From positions 1,714,501-1,778,500 of the forward strand of contig NZ_CP012358.1 in the NCBI RefSeq assembly GCF_001267175.1: a DNA stretch of 64,000 nucleotides, read 5' to 3'. The DNA comes from Thiopseudomonas alkaliphila. Its GTDB lineage: Bacteria; Pseudomonadota; Gammaproteobacteria; Pseudomonadales; Pseudomonadaceae. Of the stretch, positions 1 through 10,417 are shown piece by piece (positions within the stretch are counted from its first letter, which is position 1; each line of letters starts with the position of its first letter). A model generated the notes under the pieces. It worked only from the letters and a program-made list of their open reading frames with translations, was not told the DNA's origin and searched no databases. A program made the translations under genes and the position numbers.

Positions 1-28
1 CTTGTGTAACGGCAAAGCCTGACCGAGC

Positions 29-3000
29 TTAGCTATCTAAACGCATCACTTTTACCGGTAAGCCTTGACGAATACTGGCTCCGCTAACGTGTTCTAACCA
101 TGTAGCAGGCACTTTACGCGTCGGATCGGCAAAGCCTAGATCATTTAAGTTAACCCCAGCTCCCACCCAATCTAATGATGGCTTAGCTTCTCCATCAATT
201 AGATGCTCGCTGGCACCTAGCTCGCGATGGCCAAAACCATGCTCAATACCGATCGCGCCTTGCTTTACCCCCGCACTGACTAACGCCAAACCAATCACTT
301 GACCACCTGGGCTTTCAATCACAATCGTATCGCCATGCTGCACACCAAATCGCTTAGCATCGGCCTCATGCAGCAACACTGGATTGTAAGGTTTAACCAT
401 ACGCAAACGCTCTAACCCAACCGAATAAGAGTTCATCACGTTGGACTTAAAGGAAAATGCTAATAGCGGCCACTCCTCTAAGGTATAAATCTCACGCATT
501 GGCGTACCATCATAGAAAATCGGTGGCTGAAACTGTGGGTTACCCACATAACGCTCACCGGTACGGCTATCAATTGCAGTCCCTACGTCCTCGTTATACA
601 CACACATAGGCCGCAACCACGCATGGCGATGTTGTCCATCTTTAAAGCCTTGGTCATAGTCTTCAAAACGTCCGCCACGGGCATACATATAAGCCACCGG
701 TAACTGTTCATCGTGCTTGAGAGTGCGAGCAATCATCGGCACCAAGCGCTCAATGCCGCCATGCAGCACATCACTTTCAGTGGCATCGGGTAATGGCTGG
801 CCTTGAAAGGCAACGTTAGCCGCAGCGCGTAGATAAAAGTCTTCGGCCTTGTTCAGCGGATGCAAATTACCCTCAGCATCAGGAATGGCGTTATCGCCAA
901 ACCCAGGCAAACCTAAACGCTTAGAGACGGCAATTAAAAAGCTATCCATACTTACCGGTTCACCTTCTGCCGTTTTTTGCTGCTTCGGCTCAACCACCGG
1001 CCAGCAGGCAGTGGTCATGCGGGTATTGGTTCCACCCCAAGAACCAGTAAAGCCCCACACTTCATACATGACCGAGTCAGGAACTAGATAATCAGCATAA
1101 CGGTTGGTTTCGTTAATAAAGCCATCCACCCCGATATATAAGCCGATTTTGCTTGGATCTTTAATTGATTCACCAATCAACTTTTCTAGCCCCGCCTGAC
1201 CATAAATAGGGTTAGCCATGTGTCCAATTACCGCTTTTAACGGATAAGGGTAACCATGCAAGCCCGAGGTAATATGCTCGGTAATCAGCGGTGGAGCTAA
1301 CGGACGCCAAGGTCCATCGGCAGGATAAGGTGATTGTCCGGCGGCTACCTTGCGCTTAAATTCGGAGGATTTTTGATAGGGAAAGCGTGAGCGCGACAAA
1401 AATACGCCTTTAGGCGCTCGTTTACCTGGAAAATCTTCCATGTTGTAGCGCGGACCGGGCCCCACGCCATTAAACTGGCCAGCCGCTTTAATCGCTCCGC
1501 CACGCAAGTTAAAACTACCGGCTAAGACGTTAAGCATAGTGACGCCAAAGGAGGCATAAAAGCCATTCGAGGACATCATACCGCCATGGCAATCAGCCAC
1601 CGATTTTCGTCCATGTTCGATGAATTTATCTGCTATTTCGATAATTTTATCTGCAGGAATCCCACACTCTTTGGCATAGTGCTGCATGCTGTACTGATCA
1701 GCAGACTCTTTTAGCTTGGTTAAACTACTCTTAACCGCTACTGGCCCATTAGGCGTAGCAATGGTTTGATCAACAAATAACTGAGCCCGATCCACCGTCA
1801 TCGAATCGACCAGCTCTCCTTGCTCGCTAAGCACCATAAAGGAGTTATCGTCTGCTTCTAACTCCGTTAAACCTAAATCAGAGCGACGCAAGAAGTGACC
1901 CACGCGAGGATGATCTTTAGACTCAATCACTAAATGGGTAGCGTTACTGTGCCCCGGTTCATTAGCCAATTGCGCCGCTTTAGGTGACGGAATGGCCAGA
2001 TAATCAGCGGCATATCCTTGGGTGTTCAACATATGCTGAATTAAGCCCATAACAAATGCACTATCTGAACCAGGTAAAATTGGCACCCAACGATTACGCT
2101 CAGCTGCCGCGTGTGAAGCAGTCGCATTGAGTGCGGGATCTACCACCATATACTCCATTTGACCATGGGCCCGCGCTTCAGCTAATAAACGCCCCTGACG
2201 CTTAAAGGGGTTACCGGCTTGGCTAGGAGCTGTACCAATAAATAAGCCAAAGCGGGTATGGGTGTAATCGGGCTTGGCGTGGGCGTTTTTATCCATATCA
2301 TTCATCGCTGCGCCTGAACCTAAGCGAAACGCTAATCCGCAATAAGGTCCGTGGGCACCAAAATTACGCGTGCCAAAGGCATTAAAGGCAAACCGCCGTA
2401 AAATTGCGGTACGCCCATAGTCGGTGGCATCCATCACTAATAACTGATTAGCGATCGGCCCATACTCTGGATTGTCTGGATCAATCAGCGTGTCGTGATC
2501 ATGCAGTTCACGCAAGCCTTGTACGTGGCCCTCGTCAAATAGATCACCACCTTCACACACTTCTTGTACCAGCTGCTCAAAGGAAATTTTTTGCCACTTC
2601 CGCTCACCTCGCTTGCCTACGCGCTTTAAACAATGAGTCAAGCGAAAGGGGCTAGTAATTTGCGCCATCATTGCGTTACCGCGCGCGCAAGCAGTAGAGC
2701 GACCCGCTAATCCTTGTTCCTCAAAGCCACTGACACTTTTTAAAGCATCTAATACTGGAGTGGCCTGCGGCAAATGGGGATCACCCGATAGCGGATGATA
2801 AGGGTTGCCAATCACACGCAGCACTTCATCAGTCTGATTATCCACCCGTACCCGCACGCCGCATAAGGTGGTGCAGCCGTAACATACTGTAAATGCGGTG
2901 CGCTGATTAGGATTCAGGGTTAACTCACCAGTAGCGCTATCAATCGAATACTCGGGCTCTAACGAATTGCCGTGAATCCGATCCTTGGCTTTTTCACCTG

Positions 3001-3118
3001 AAGTGCCTTTAATTCCGTGTAGCATTTTCTCCAGCGGGCCGGAGTAACCAGCAACAAACGTGGCAACCCCAGCACCAGCGGCAGCGCCTTTTAATAAATT
3101 TCGACGTGACTTATCCAT
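29..3118 (-). CDS. ttrA: Tetrathionate reductase-like molybdopterin catalytic subunit (TtrA family)
   Basis: Large periplasmic molybdopterin oxidoreductase of 1029 residues, close to the usual TtrA length. The N-terminus has a Tat motif (SRRNLLKG) and a hydrophobic stretch, so export in folded form is expected. A [4Fe-4S] motif (CYGCTTLCGV, with a later ACARG cysteine) lies near residues 80-145. A GPYCG motif near residue 260 may give the cysteine ligand to molybdenum. The family also contains selenate, arsenate and polysulfide reductases, so tetrathionate is the likeliest but not the only substrate. I start at the ATG at 3118, because the GGGAG ribosome site fits it better than the upstream TTG at 3127. 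The ATG overlaps the ttrC stop by 8 nt, which indicates translational coupling. It is the last gene of ttrB-ttrC-ttrA. Confidence 0.85.
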   Translation of the reverse strand: MDKSRRNLLKGAAAGAGVATFVAGYSGPLEKMLHGIKGTSGEKAKDRIHGNSLEPEYSIDSATGELTLNPNQRTAFTVCYGCTTLCGVRVRVDNQTDEVLRVIGNPYHPLSGDPHLPQATPVLDALKSVSGFEEQGLAGRSTACARGNAMMAQITSPFRLTHCLKRVGKRGERKWQKISFEQLVQEVCEGGDLFDEGHVQGLRELHDHDTLIDPDNPEYGPIANQLLVMDATDYGRTAILRRFAFNAFGTRNFGAHGPYCGLAFRLGSGAAMNDMDKNAHAKPDYTHTRFGLFIGTAPSQAGNPFKRQGRLLAEARAHGQMEYMVVDPALNATASHAAAERNRWVPILPGSDSAFVMGLIQHMLNTQGYAADYLAIPSPKAAQLANEPGHSNATHLVIESKDHPRVGHFLRRSDLGLTELEADDNSFMVLSEQGELVDSMTVDRAQLFVDQTIATPNGPVAVKSSLTKLKESADQYSMQHYAKECGIPADKIIEIADKFIEHGRKSVADCHGGMMSSNGFYASFGVTMLNVLAGSFNLRGGAIKAAGQFNGVGPGPRYNMEDFPGKRAPKGVFLSRSRFPYQKSSEFKRKVAAGQSPYPADGPWRPLAPPLITEHITSGLHGYPYPLKAVIGHMANPIYGQAGLEKLIGESIKDPSKIGLYIGVDGFINETNRYADYLVPDSVMYEVWGFTGSWGGTNTRMTTACWPVVEPKQQKTAEGEPVSMDSFLIAVSKRLGLPGFGDNAIPDAEGNLHPLNKAEDFYLRAAANVAFQGQPLPDATESDVLHGGIERLVPMIARTLKHDEQLPVAYMYARGGRFEDYDQGFKDGQHRHAWLRPMCVYNEDVGTAIDSRTGERYVGNPQFQPPIFYDGTPMREIYTLEEWPLLAFSFKSNVMNSYSVGLERLRMVKPYNPVLLHEADAKRFGVQHGDTIVIESPGGQVIGLALVSAGVKQGAIGIEHGFGHRELGASEHLIDGEAKPSLDWVGAGVNLNDLGFADPTRKVPATWLEHVSGASIRQGLPVKVMRLDS

Positions 3119-4256
3119 GACTCGCAACTCCCCCTACAGCAGTGGATGATGGGTTAGATTGGCGTTGTTCAATGCCACGCCAAGGCACAAAGATTTCAAT
3201 CAATAAAATAGCGGCCAGCCATAAACCAAAGGTTCCAACAATACCTAAAATGCCTGATGAGCCGAGCGCTACGGTGTAATCATTAAAACCCGCACTGTTA
3301 CGGGCAATGGTTTGCACATCCATCAGTACCGACCAGCGGAACATCCAGGCCACGTGCAGCGCTAATAAGCCTGCCAACCAGCCATAAGCTTGTAAGCGAT
3401 AGTTACGACTAATCAGCCAAGCTAATACGGTGAGCACAACACCAGCAACTGCAGCCCATAACGCCATGTTGCGCCAGGTCGCACTGACCTTAACCGAAGC
3501 AATGGCAGCCGCTACTGAACTATCAATATCGTTCATGCCGTCTAAATACCAAGTGATAGCGATCAGACCGCATGCAAAGCAGGCAATAAACATCACCGAG
3601 AACATTTGCTTATACACGCTGGATTTATTCACGCCAGAGATACGATTCAGCAACGCAATTAAACCGCACGCCCCAACAAGCCCAGTGACTACAAACATCG
3701 GTGGTAGCCAAACGGTATTCCATAACGGACGACCTTTCACTACCGCTACCTCAGCACCGGTATAGAGCATGATGCCCAAAGACATAAACAGCGCACCGAG
3801 TGTCAATAACGGCACACTAAGTGCTGGCTCGCGCCAGGTACCCAAGGTGACAATTCGTGCTACCCAGCCCTGTAACCCAGGCTCTGTGCGCTGTTCAAAC
3901 ATCTGCGGACGCCAAACCAGCCAGCCTAGTAACACCACTGCGCCCACGTATAACGGCAGCATAAAACTGCCCACACTCATCCACGACCACGGCGTTGGGT
4001 GAGCATAAAAATGCCAGAAGCGCAGCGGCTGGTGTAAGTCAGCTAGTAACGCCACAGGCGCAACCAAGGTGGTGCTAACGCAGGCTAGCAAACCTACTTT
4101 GGTGGTGGCTTTCCAGTTTTTGGCGCCGAGTAACCCCGGCGCGCTCAACCACAGTGCGCCATAAGAAAGCGCAATTAAGAAGAAATACTGCACCGCCCAG
4201 GGATACCAAGCCAAACCATAACGTGGAACTAAAACCTCAGTGACCAGCGAATTCAT
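3111..4256 (-). CDS. ttrC: NrdD-unrelated NrfD/TtrC-type membrane anchor, quinol-oxidising subunit
   Basis: Polytopic membrane protein of 381 residues of the NrfD/PsrC/TtrC type, with about nine hydrophobic segments. It is expected to oxidise quinol in the inner membrane and pass electrons to the TtrB iron-sulfur subunit. A longer frame opens at 4334, but the ATG at 4256 has AAGGAG at good spacing and starts with the expected MNSLVTEV-type N-terminus. This start overlaps the ttrB reading frame by 20 nt, and the 3' end overlaps ttrA. Assignment rests on hydrophobicity and operon position; sequence alone does not separate TtrC from PsrC. Confidence 0.82.
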   Translation of the reverse strand: MNSLVTEVLVPRYGLAWYPWAVQYFFLIALSYGALWLSAPGLLGAKNWKATTKVGLLACVSTTLVAPVALLADLHQPLRFWHFYAHPTPWSWMSVGSFMLPLYVGAVVLLGWLVWRPQMFEQRTEPGLQGWVARIVTLGTWREPALSVPLLTLGALFMSLGIMLYTGAEVAVVKGRPLWNTVWLPPMFVVTGLVGACGLIALLNRISGVNKSSVYKQMFSVMFIACFACGLIAITWYLDGMNDIDSSVAAAIASVKVSATWRNMALWAAVAGVVLTVLAWLISRNYRLQAYGWLAGLLALHVAWMFRWSVLMDVQTIARNSAGFNDYTVALGSSGILGIVGTFGLWLAAILLIEIFVPWRGIEQRQSNPSSTAVGGVASHG

Positions 4257-5016
4257 AACCAATCTCCTTACCTTCTGCGTCGCGCACATCCCAAATACCT
4301 GGCGTGGCAACGGGGCGAGAAACAAACTGCTCATCCATGCCGAGGTAAAACACTTGCGGCAGGGTATTTTTTTCAGGTTGTAGCACCATTAATTGCTCAC
4401 GATGTTCGGCAATTAAGCGGCTAATTTGGCTATTCGGATCACGCATATCGCCAATAATCCGCGCTCCTCCCACGCACGACTCAACACAAGCTGGCAACAA
4501 GTTAGCTTCTAAGCGGTGGGCACAGAAGGTGCATTTATCTGCCGTTTGCGTGGTTTCATTAATAAAGCGCGCATCGTAAGGGCAAGCATTAACGCAATAA
4601 GCACAGCCAACGCAGCGATCGTTATCTACTACAACAATGCCATCCTCACGCTGAAAGGTAGCTTGCACTGGGCAAACGGGTACACAGGGCGGGTTATCAC
4701 AGTGATTACATAAACGCGGCAACATAAAGGTAGCGCAGTCACCACTGACTGCATCTTCGACTTCAAACTGGGAGACAATGGTACGGAAATTGCCCATCGG
4801 TGCTTGGTTTTCAATATGACACGATACCGTACAGGCTTGGCAGCCTATACAGCGGCGCAAATCAATCAGCATGCCGTAACGCTTTTCAGGGTTACCCTCA
4901 CGTCGTGGTGGCTGATCATTGATACCCGCTTGAGCTATGCTCGCCAAGGGGACTAGCGCTGCTCCCGCTGTCAGCCGGGCTAACTGCCCTAACAGCGAGC
5001 GACGTATAAAATCCAT
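4237..5016 (-). CDS. ttrB: Four-cluster ferredoxin-like electron transfer subunit (TtrB family)
   Basis: Iron-sulfur subunit of 259 residues that carries electrons from TtrC to TtrA. The N-terminus is a Tat signal (IRRSLLGQLA followed by a hydrophobic stretch ending near Ala29). Cysteine groups for four [4Fe-4S] clusters are visible: CIGCQACTVSC, CNHCDNPPCVPVC, CVGCAYCVNAC and CTFCAH with a later CVESC. The start has a strong GAGGAGG-type ribosome site within 5017-5032. It is the first gene of the operon and sits about 67 bp downstream of an FNR/Anr-like dyad. The DmsB/PsrB/TtrB families share this architecture, so the subunit role is firmer than the substrate. Confidence 0.87.
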   Translation of the reverse strand: MDFIRRSLLGQLARLTAGAALVPLASIAQAGINDQPPRREGNPEKRYGMLIDLRRCIGCQACTVSCHIENQAPMGNFRTIVSQFEVEDAVSGDCATFMLPRLCNHCDNPPCVPVCPVQATFQREDGIVVVDNDRCVGCAYCVNACPYDARFINETTQTADKCTFCAHRLEANLLPACVESCVGGARIIGDMRDPNSQISRLIAEHREQLMVLQPEKNTLPQVFYLGMDEQFVSRPVATPGIWDVRDAEGKEIGYEFAGH

Positions 5017-5083
5017 GTCGGCCTCCTCAGGCTCTTCTCATACTTATGACTGAGGAAGATACAAGACTCCAAATCACGCAATA

Positions 5084-5097
5084 CTGATGGGCATCAA
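5084..5097 (-). promoter_or_regulatory. FNR/Anr-type box upstream of ttrB
   Basis: CTGAT-GGGC-ATCAA matches TTGAT-N4-ATCAA with one mismatch. Its centre is about 75 bp before the ttrB ATG. A TATCTT on the minus strand (5056-5061) lies about 32 bp further on, a suitable place for the -10 of an activated class II promoter. Oxygen-controlled expression is inferred. Confidence 0.65.
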
Positions 5098-5117
5098 TGT
5101 ATTGCTTAGCCAATTAT

Positions 5118-5143
5118 GCGCTATATTTTTTAAGATATAGCGC
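5118..5143 (-). terminator. Hairpin between trkH and the ttr promoter
   Basis: GCGCTATAT and ATATAGCGC form a perfect 9-bp stem around an 8-nt loop. It sits 35 nt past the trkH stop and just before the ttr promoter, so insulation of the two units is likely. No clear U-tract follows on the minus strand, so intrinsic termination is uncertain. Confidence 0.45.
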
Positions 5144-5177
5144 AGACCCGTGGGTCAATAGGGCGCACTGTGCACAC

Positions 5178-6629
5178 TTAATAGCGCCAGAAGGCAGGAG
5201 ATAACAAAATCACTAAAGAAAAAATTTCTAAGCGCCCCAGCACCATGGCCAAACTTAAGACCAATTTGGCACCACTAGGCAATAACGCATAGTGTGCTGC
5301 TGCTTCACCAAAGGCTGGCCCTAAGTTGTTCATACTGGAGGCTAAACTAGAAAACGCGGTAACTGGGTCAACGCCCAAGGCCAACAACACCAGCAGCAAT
5401 ACAATAAAGGTCACCACATACATTGCGCAAAACCCCCAGACCGACTCAATCACTCGATCAGGCACCTTGCGCTTGCCCAGCTTAACGGTAAAGACCCCAC
5501 TGGGATGCAATAGACGATGAATTTCACGCTGACCTTGGCGATACACCAACATAACGCGCATCACCTTCATTCCCCCACCGGTTGAGCCAGCACAAGCGCC
5601 AATAAAGGCGGTAAATAACAGTAAATACGGCAAGAATGTGGGCCAGCTACTAAAGTCGTCGACACCAAAGCCAGTTGTGGTAGCCACCGAAACCACCTGA
5701 AAGGCTGCAAAACGTAAGCTATGGGTCCAGTCATCGTGGGTGCTATACAGCAACAGCACCACCAAAGTTAAAGCAAAAGTGCCAGCTAAAATTTTCAAAA
5801 AGGTCATGCACTCGGCATCTTTCAAATAAGTAAAGATTGAGCCACTGCGCAAGGCCGCAAAGTGCAAGCCAAAGTTAATCCCAGAGAACGCCATAAAGAA
5901 AATACAAATAGCTTCAATTAATGGGCTATCAAAATAGCCAATACTGGCGTCGTGGGTAGAAAAACCGCCAATCGCAATCGTCGAAAAACTATGGCCAACG
6001 GCATCAAATAAACTCATGCCCGCCGCCCAATAAGCCAAAGCACAGAGCACCGTTAAACCGCAATAAATCATCCACAGGGTTTTGGCCGTATCGGCAATGC
6101 GTGGTGAAAGCTTATTTTCTTTTAATGGGCCAGGCATTTCGGTGCGATATAACTGCATACCGCCCACTCCTAACATCGGCATAATCGCTACTGCTAATAC
6201 CACAATTCCCATACCCCCTAACCACTGCAATTGTTGGCGGTAATATAGAATTGCGCGCGGCAATTGATCGATACCCGTTAGCACAGTCGCGCCGGTGGTG
6301 CTTAAACCCGAAAAAGCTTCAAATAACGAGTCAGTAATCCCCATCAAGGGACTGTTCGATAGTAAAAAAGGAATCGACCCGAAGGTGCCCAGTACCACCC
6401 AGAATAACGCTGTAATTAAATACCCGTCACGTACCCGCATTTCGGCTCTGGCTTTACGGGTCGGTAACCAAGCAAAAAAACCAGTCAGTAGGGTAATTAA
6501 AAACGCGCCGGTAAAGCTTAACCAAGTGCCTTCGGCATAATAAATATCCATGATAATGGGCGGCACATGACTGAGGCTAAAGGTCATGAGCAAGATTCCC
6601 ACAATTCGGCAAATGGCAGCAAAGTGCAT
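5178..6629 (-). CDS. trkH: Trk system potassium uptake protein TrkH
   Basis: Inner-membrane K+ translocating subunit of 483 residues, the normal TrkH length. The four pore-loop repeats of the TrkH/HKT fold can be picked out: STTGATVLTG, TIAIGGFSTHD, TTTGFGVDDF and SSMNNLGPAF, each with a central glycine. About ten to twelve hydrophobic segments are present. It works with the cytoplasmic NAD(H)/ATP-binding regulator TrkA, whose gene ends 43 nt upstream on the same strand. This trkA-trkH order next to rsmB-fmt-def is the arrangement known from Pseudomonas. Confidence 0.95.
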   Translation of the reverse strand: MHFAAICRIVGILLMTFSLSHVPPIIMDIYYAEGTWLSFTGAFLITLLTGFFAWLPTRKARAEMRVRDGYLITALFWVVLGTFGSIPFLLSNSPLMGITDSLFEAFSGLSTTGATVLTGIDQLPRAILYYRQQLQWLGGMGIVVLAVAIMPMLGVGGMQLYRTEMPGPLKENKLSPRIADTAKTLWMIYCGLTVLCALAYWAAGMSLFDAVGHSFSTIAIGGFSTHDASIGYFDSPLIEAICIFFMAFSGINFGLHFAALRSGSIFTYLKDAECMTFLKILAGTFALTLVVLLLYSTHDDWTHSLRFAAFQVVSVATTTGFGVDDFSSWPTFLPYLLLFTAFIGACAGSTGGGMKVMRVMLVYRQGQREIHRLLHPSGVFTVKLGKRKVPDRVIESVWGFCAMYVVTFIVLLLVLLALGVDPVTAFSSLASSMNNLGPAFGEAAAHYALLPSGAKLVLSLAMVLGRLEIFSLVILLSPAFWRY

Positions 6630-6672
6630 AAAAAACTCGTCGTTAAATCAGCTGATTAGCGGTAATAGTGGC

Positions 6673-8046
6673 TTAAAAAAAGGTGAGTCCCGGCTGGAAT
6701 AAGAGCTCAACGTCACGAATATACTTTTTATCCATGACAAAGATAATCACATGGTCTTCGGCTTGAATCACCGCCTGATCATCACTAATTAATACCTCTT
6801 CATCACGAATAATCGCACCAATGGTTGCCCCCGGTGGCAAGCGAATATCTTTCACTTTACGCCCAATGACCTTGCTCGAGCGCTTATCACCATGGGCAAT
6901 CGCCTCGATCGCTTCAGCAGCGCCACGGCGCAATGAGTGCACGCTTACAATATCGCCCCGCCGCACATGGGTTAATAAGGTGCCTAAGGTCGCTAACTGC
7001 GGACTAATTGCAATATCAATCGCACCACCTTGGACCAAATCAGCATAGGCGGGGTTATTAATAATCGCCATCACCTTACGCGCACCCAAGCGTTTAGCCA
7101 GCAAGGACGCCATAATATTGGCCTCATCATCATTGGTTAAGGCCAAAAAGATATCAGCCTCATCAATATTTTCTTCAACCAGTAAGTCTCGATCTGAAGC
7201 ACTGCCCTGCAACACCACCGTGGTATCTAAGCTGTCTGACAGATACCTACAGCGTGAGGGATTAATTTCAATAATTTTTACCTGATAGCGGCTTTCAATT
7301 GCTTCGGCTAAGCGCTCACCAATGTGTCCGCCGCCAGCAATAATGACTTTGCGATAGCTGTCTTCAAGGCGCCGCATTTCACTCATTACATCGCGAATAT
7401 GATTCCGTGCAGCAATAAAGAACACTTCATCATCTACCTCAATCACGGTATCGCCTTTCGGTAAAATCGGTCGATCACGGCGAAAAATGGCTGCCACTCG
7501 GGTATTAATATTCGGCATATGGGCGTGCAGTTGACGTAACTCTTGCCCCACTAATGGCCCGCCATAATAGGCTTTGACGCAGACTAACTGCGCTTTACCT
7601 TCAGCAAAGTCCAGTACCTGTAAAGCACCCGGGTACTCAATTAAGCGCTTAATGTAGTTAGTGACTGCTTGTTCGGGACTGATCAGTACATCAATCGGAA
7701 TCGCATCGTTATCAAATAGTCCGGTACGGGTGAGATACGCCGACTCCCGTACACGCGCAATTTTCGTTGGGGTACGAAACAGAGTATGCGCCACCTGACA
7801 GGCAATCATGTTGGTTTCATCACTGCTAGTTACCGCCACCAGCATATCGGCATCATCGGCGCCGGCTTGGCGTAACACCGTTGGGTAAGAACAGTGACCA
7901 ACCACCGTACCAATATCTAGGCGATCACCCAGATCGCGCAAACGCTCAACGTTGGTATCGACAATCGTAATATCGTTGGCTTCACTGGCGAGCAATTCTG
8001 CTAAGGTTCCGCCCACTTGCCCTGCACCTAGAATAATAATTTTCAT
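6673..8046 (-). CDS. trkA: Trk system potassium uptake protein TrkA
   Basis: Peripheral cytoplasmic regulator of TrkH, 457 residues. It shows two tandem RCK units, each with a Rossmann glycine motif ([11 protein letters not shown] at residue 7 and [11 protein letters not shown] near residue 240) followed by a TrkA-C domain. The acidic residue that binds the ribose is visible after the second strand in each half (IVDTN, IIEINP). The start has AAGG at good spacing and lies 12 nt after the rsmB stop, so co-transcription with fmt-rsmB is likely. Confidence 0.96.
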   Translation of the reverse strand: MKIIILGAGQVGGTLAELLASEANDITIVDTNVERLRDLGDRLDIGTVVGHCSYPTVLRQAGADDADMLVAVTSSDETNMIACQVAHTLFRTPTKIARVRESAYLTRTGLFDNDAIPIDVLISPEQAVTNYIKRLIEYPGALQVLDFAEGKAQLVCVKAYYGGPLVGQELRQLHAHMPNINTRVAAIFRRDRPILPKGDTVIEVDDEVFFIAARNHIRDVMSEMRRLEDSYRKVIIAGGGHIGERLAEAIESRYQVKIIEINPSRCRYLSDSLDTTVVLQGSASDRDLLVEENIDEADIFLALTNDDEANIMASLLAKRLGARKVMAIINNPAYADLVQGGAIDIAISPQLATLGTLLTHVRRGDIVSVHSLRRGAAEAIEAIAHGDKRSSKVIGRKVKDIRLPPGATIGAIIRDEEVLISDDQAVIQAEDHVIIFVMDKKYIRDVELLFQPGLTFF

Positions 8047-8058
8047 TGCCTTGCTACT

Positions 8059-9360
8059 CTACTCAGCGGCCTTAACTAAGCGCGCATAATAAAAACCATC
8101 GTGTCCTTGGGCTTGGGGAAACAACTGACGCCCCGCTGGCTGTTCAAGACCAAACTCCGCTTTAATCGACCACTGCTCGGCCCCTGGGGTTCGCGCTAAA
8201 AAGGCCTCAACCACCTGAGTGTTTTCTTCAGGCAAAATTGAGCAGGTCGCATACAGCAGCACACCGCCTGGTTTTAGGGTCTGCCATAACACATCCAATA
8301 ATTCCCCTTGCAGCGTAGCTAAGGCTGGAATATCAGCCGCCTGACGGGTGATTTTAATATCAGGATTGCGCCGAATCACCCCAGTTGCTGAGCAAGGGGC
8401 ATCTAATAAAATCCGATCAAATAACTGGCCGTCCCACCACTGCTCAAGCTGGCGCGCATCTCCAGCTTTTAGTTGAGCAGTTAACTGTAACCGCGCTAGG
8501 TTTTCTGCTACCCGTTTGAGGCGATGGGGCTCTAGATCAATAGCTATCAGTTCCTGCAAATTAGCTTCAGTTTCCAGAATATGGCAGGTTTTACCCCCGG
8601 GGGCGCAGCAGGCATCTAATACCCGTTGCCCAGCGTGTAAATCGAGCAAACCCGCTGATAATTGCGCCGCCTCATCTTGCACACTGACCCAGCCTTCAGC
8701 AAAGTGCGGCAACTCATACACCGAACACGGCTTATCTAAGGTAATTCCTACATCGCTGTACGCAGTTGCTTTGGCTGCAATCCCCTGCTCAGCCAATAAG
8801 GCTAGGTAATCAGCTTGATTGATACGCTGCTGGTTCACCCGCAAGGTAAACGGCGGATACTGATTTGCCTGCTCGCAAATTGCCAACCAGTGTTCTGGCC
8901 ACACCGCTTTTAGCTGCTTTTGTAGCCAGCGAGGATGGGCAGTGACCACTACTGGATCTTTTTGTAACTGTTGTAACTGCTCTGCCCCTTCAGCTTGCGC
9001 TTTACGCAACACCGCATTTAATAAGCCTTTAGCCCATTTTTTCTTCAGTCCAGCAGCGGCATTGACTGTTTCGCTAATCGCCGCATGCTCTGGAATGCGC
9101 ATATACAGCAACTGATACAAACCAATAAATAATAATGCCTGCACATCACTATCGGCACGGCGAAATGGCTTTTCCAGCCACTGATTGGCCAACACCTCTA
9201 ACTGGGGAAACCAGCGCGCCGTACCTAAGGCCAATTCTTGGACCAGTGCTCGATCCTGCTCGGCAACCCGATCTAGCTGTGCTGGCAAGCTGCCATTCAG
9301 TGAGGCTTTTCCAGCAATCACCGCGCCTAATGCTTGGGCCGCTGCTAAACGCGCACTCAT
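8059..9360 (-). CDS. rsmB: 16S rRNA (cytosine(967)-C(5))-methyltransferase RsmB
   Basis: Methylates C967 of 16S rRNA using S-adenosylmethionine. The protein has 433 residues. The N-terminal part is a NusB-like RNA-binding domain (to about residue 140). The C-terminal part is a Rossmann methyltransferase with the SAM loop [10 protein letters not shown], the [14 protein letters not shown] motif and the ATCSI cysteine, the two cysteines used by m5C methyltransferases. Its ATG overlaps the fmt stop as ATGA, so the pair is translationally coupled. Confidence 0.95.
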   Translation of the reverse strand: MSARLAAAQALGAVIAGKASLNGSLPAQLDRVAEQDRALVQELALGTARWFPQLEVLANQWLEKPFRRADSDVQALLFIGLYQLLYMRIPEHAAISETVNAAAGLKKKWAKGLLNAVLRKAQAEGAEQLQQLQKDPVVVTAHPRWLQKQLKAVWPEHWLAICEQANQYPPFTLRVNQQRINQADYLALLAEQGIAAKATAYSDVGITLDKPCSVYELPHFAEGWVSVQDEAAQLSAGLLDLHAGQRVLDACCAPGGKTCHILETEANLQELIAIDLEPHRLKRVAENLARLQLTAQLKAGDARQLEQWWDGQLFDRILLDAPCSATGVIRRNPDIKITRQAADIPALATLQGELLDVLWQTLKPGGVLLYATCSILPEENTQVVEAFLARTPGAEQWSIKAEFGLEQPAGRQLFPQAQGHDGFYYARLVKAAE

Positions 9361-10313
9361 AAATCAAACACCGCGCCTACGGGAAATAGCTCCTGCTTAC
9401 TATTGAGCACATCAGTCACACTCATGGCTCTGGCGTTGGGTAGCTGAATCCGAGTTAAACGCAGTGCCCCCTCGCCACAGGCCACCACTAAGCCCTCACG
9501 TTCCGCAGCCAGAATAGTACCCGGAGCTGCAGATGTATTATTTTCTAAAACGGGTTCCGCAGCATGCACCTTAATCACTTGGCCATTAAGTTGTGAGTGG
9601 CTCACTGGCCAAGGGTTAAATGCCCGAATTTGCTGATCCAACTCAGTCGCTGACTGCTGCCAGTTTAGTTTTGCTTCCGCTTTGCTGAGCTTGTGAGCGT
9701 AATTGGCAAGGCTGTCATCCTGCTTTTCTGCCTGCATTGTTCCTTCAGCTAGCTGCTGTAACACCTCAAGCACGGCGGCCGAACCCAGCTCAGCAAGACG
9801 ATCATGCAAGCTGCCACCGGTATCTTGGGCAGTAATCGGCGTGCTGACTTTATGCAACATCGGTCCAGTATCTAGCCCCGCTTCCATCTGCATCACAGTC
9901 ACGCCTGTGACATCATCACCGGCTTCAATCGCTCGCTGAATCGGCGCTGCTCCACGCCAACGGGGCAATAGCGATGCATGGCTATTAATGCAGCCTAGAC
10001 GCGGCATATCCAGCACTGCTTGCGGTAAAATTAAACCGTAGGCCACCACTACCATTAGGTCTGGCTTAAGCTCAGCTAACTCTGCTTGAGCAGCAGCATC
10101 ACGTAAAGTTAAGGGTTGAAAAACGGGGATATTATGCGCCAATGCTAATTGCTTAACCGGACTCGCTACCAATTTCTGCCCACGACCTGCTGGGCGATCA
10201 GGCTGACTGTAAACACCTATCACCTCATGGACTCCCTGCTGCAAAATAGCCTGTAAATGGCTGGCAGCAAACTCTGGCGTACCGGCAAACACAATGCGTA
10301 ACGATTTAGACAT
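9357..10313 (-). CDS. fmt: Methionyl-tRNA formyltransferase
   Basis: Transfers a formyl group from 10-formyl-tetrahydrofolate to initiator Met-tRNA. 318 residues from the ATG at 10313; a longer frame opens at 10337, but the family N-terminus ([15 protein letters not shown]) and a GAGGG ribosome site favour the later start. The catalytic loop is clear: [25 protein letters not shown] sequence with Asn, His and downstream Asp (GLDTGPML). A C-terminal beta-barrel domain follows. def lies directly upstream, separated by a strong hairpin. Confidence 0.95.
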   Translation of the reverse strand: MSKSLRIVFAGTPEFAASHLQAILQQGVHEVIGVYSQPDRPAGRGQKLVASPVKQLALAHNIPVFQPLTLRDAAAQAELAELKPDLMVVVAYGLILPQAVLDMPRLGCINSHASLLPRWRGAAPIQRAIEAGDDVTGVTVMQMEAGLDTGPMLHKVSTPITAQDTGGSLHDRLAELGSAAVLEVLQQLAEGTMQAEKQDDSLANYAHKLSKAEAKLNWQQSATELDQQIRAFNPWPVSHSQLNGQVIKVHAAEPVLENNTSAAPGTILAAEREGLVVACGEGALRLTRIQLPNARAMSVTDVLNSKQELFPVGAVFDL

Positions 10314-10368
10314 AACACCCTCACAATTCAATGGCAAAGACCAATAGATTCAGTCTTGCCTAAACAAA

Positions 10369-10400
10369 ATTAGCCTTTATGCGCGAACATAAAGGCTAAT
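10369..10400. terminator. Bidirectional hairpin between def and fmt
   Basis: A perfect 13-bp stem (ATTAGCCTTTATG and CATAAAGGCTAAT) with a 6-nt loop. A short T-rich tail follows on each strand. It lies between def and fmt, which are normally co-transcribed, so it may attenuate def read-through into fmt rather than fully stop it. Confidence 0.65.
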
Positions 10401-10417
10401 TTTTAATCACCTACCAC

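Noticed and set aside
3430..3765. 111-codon plus-strand frame inside ttrC
   Set aside because: Antisense shadow; the opposite strand encodes a clear membrane subunit.
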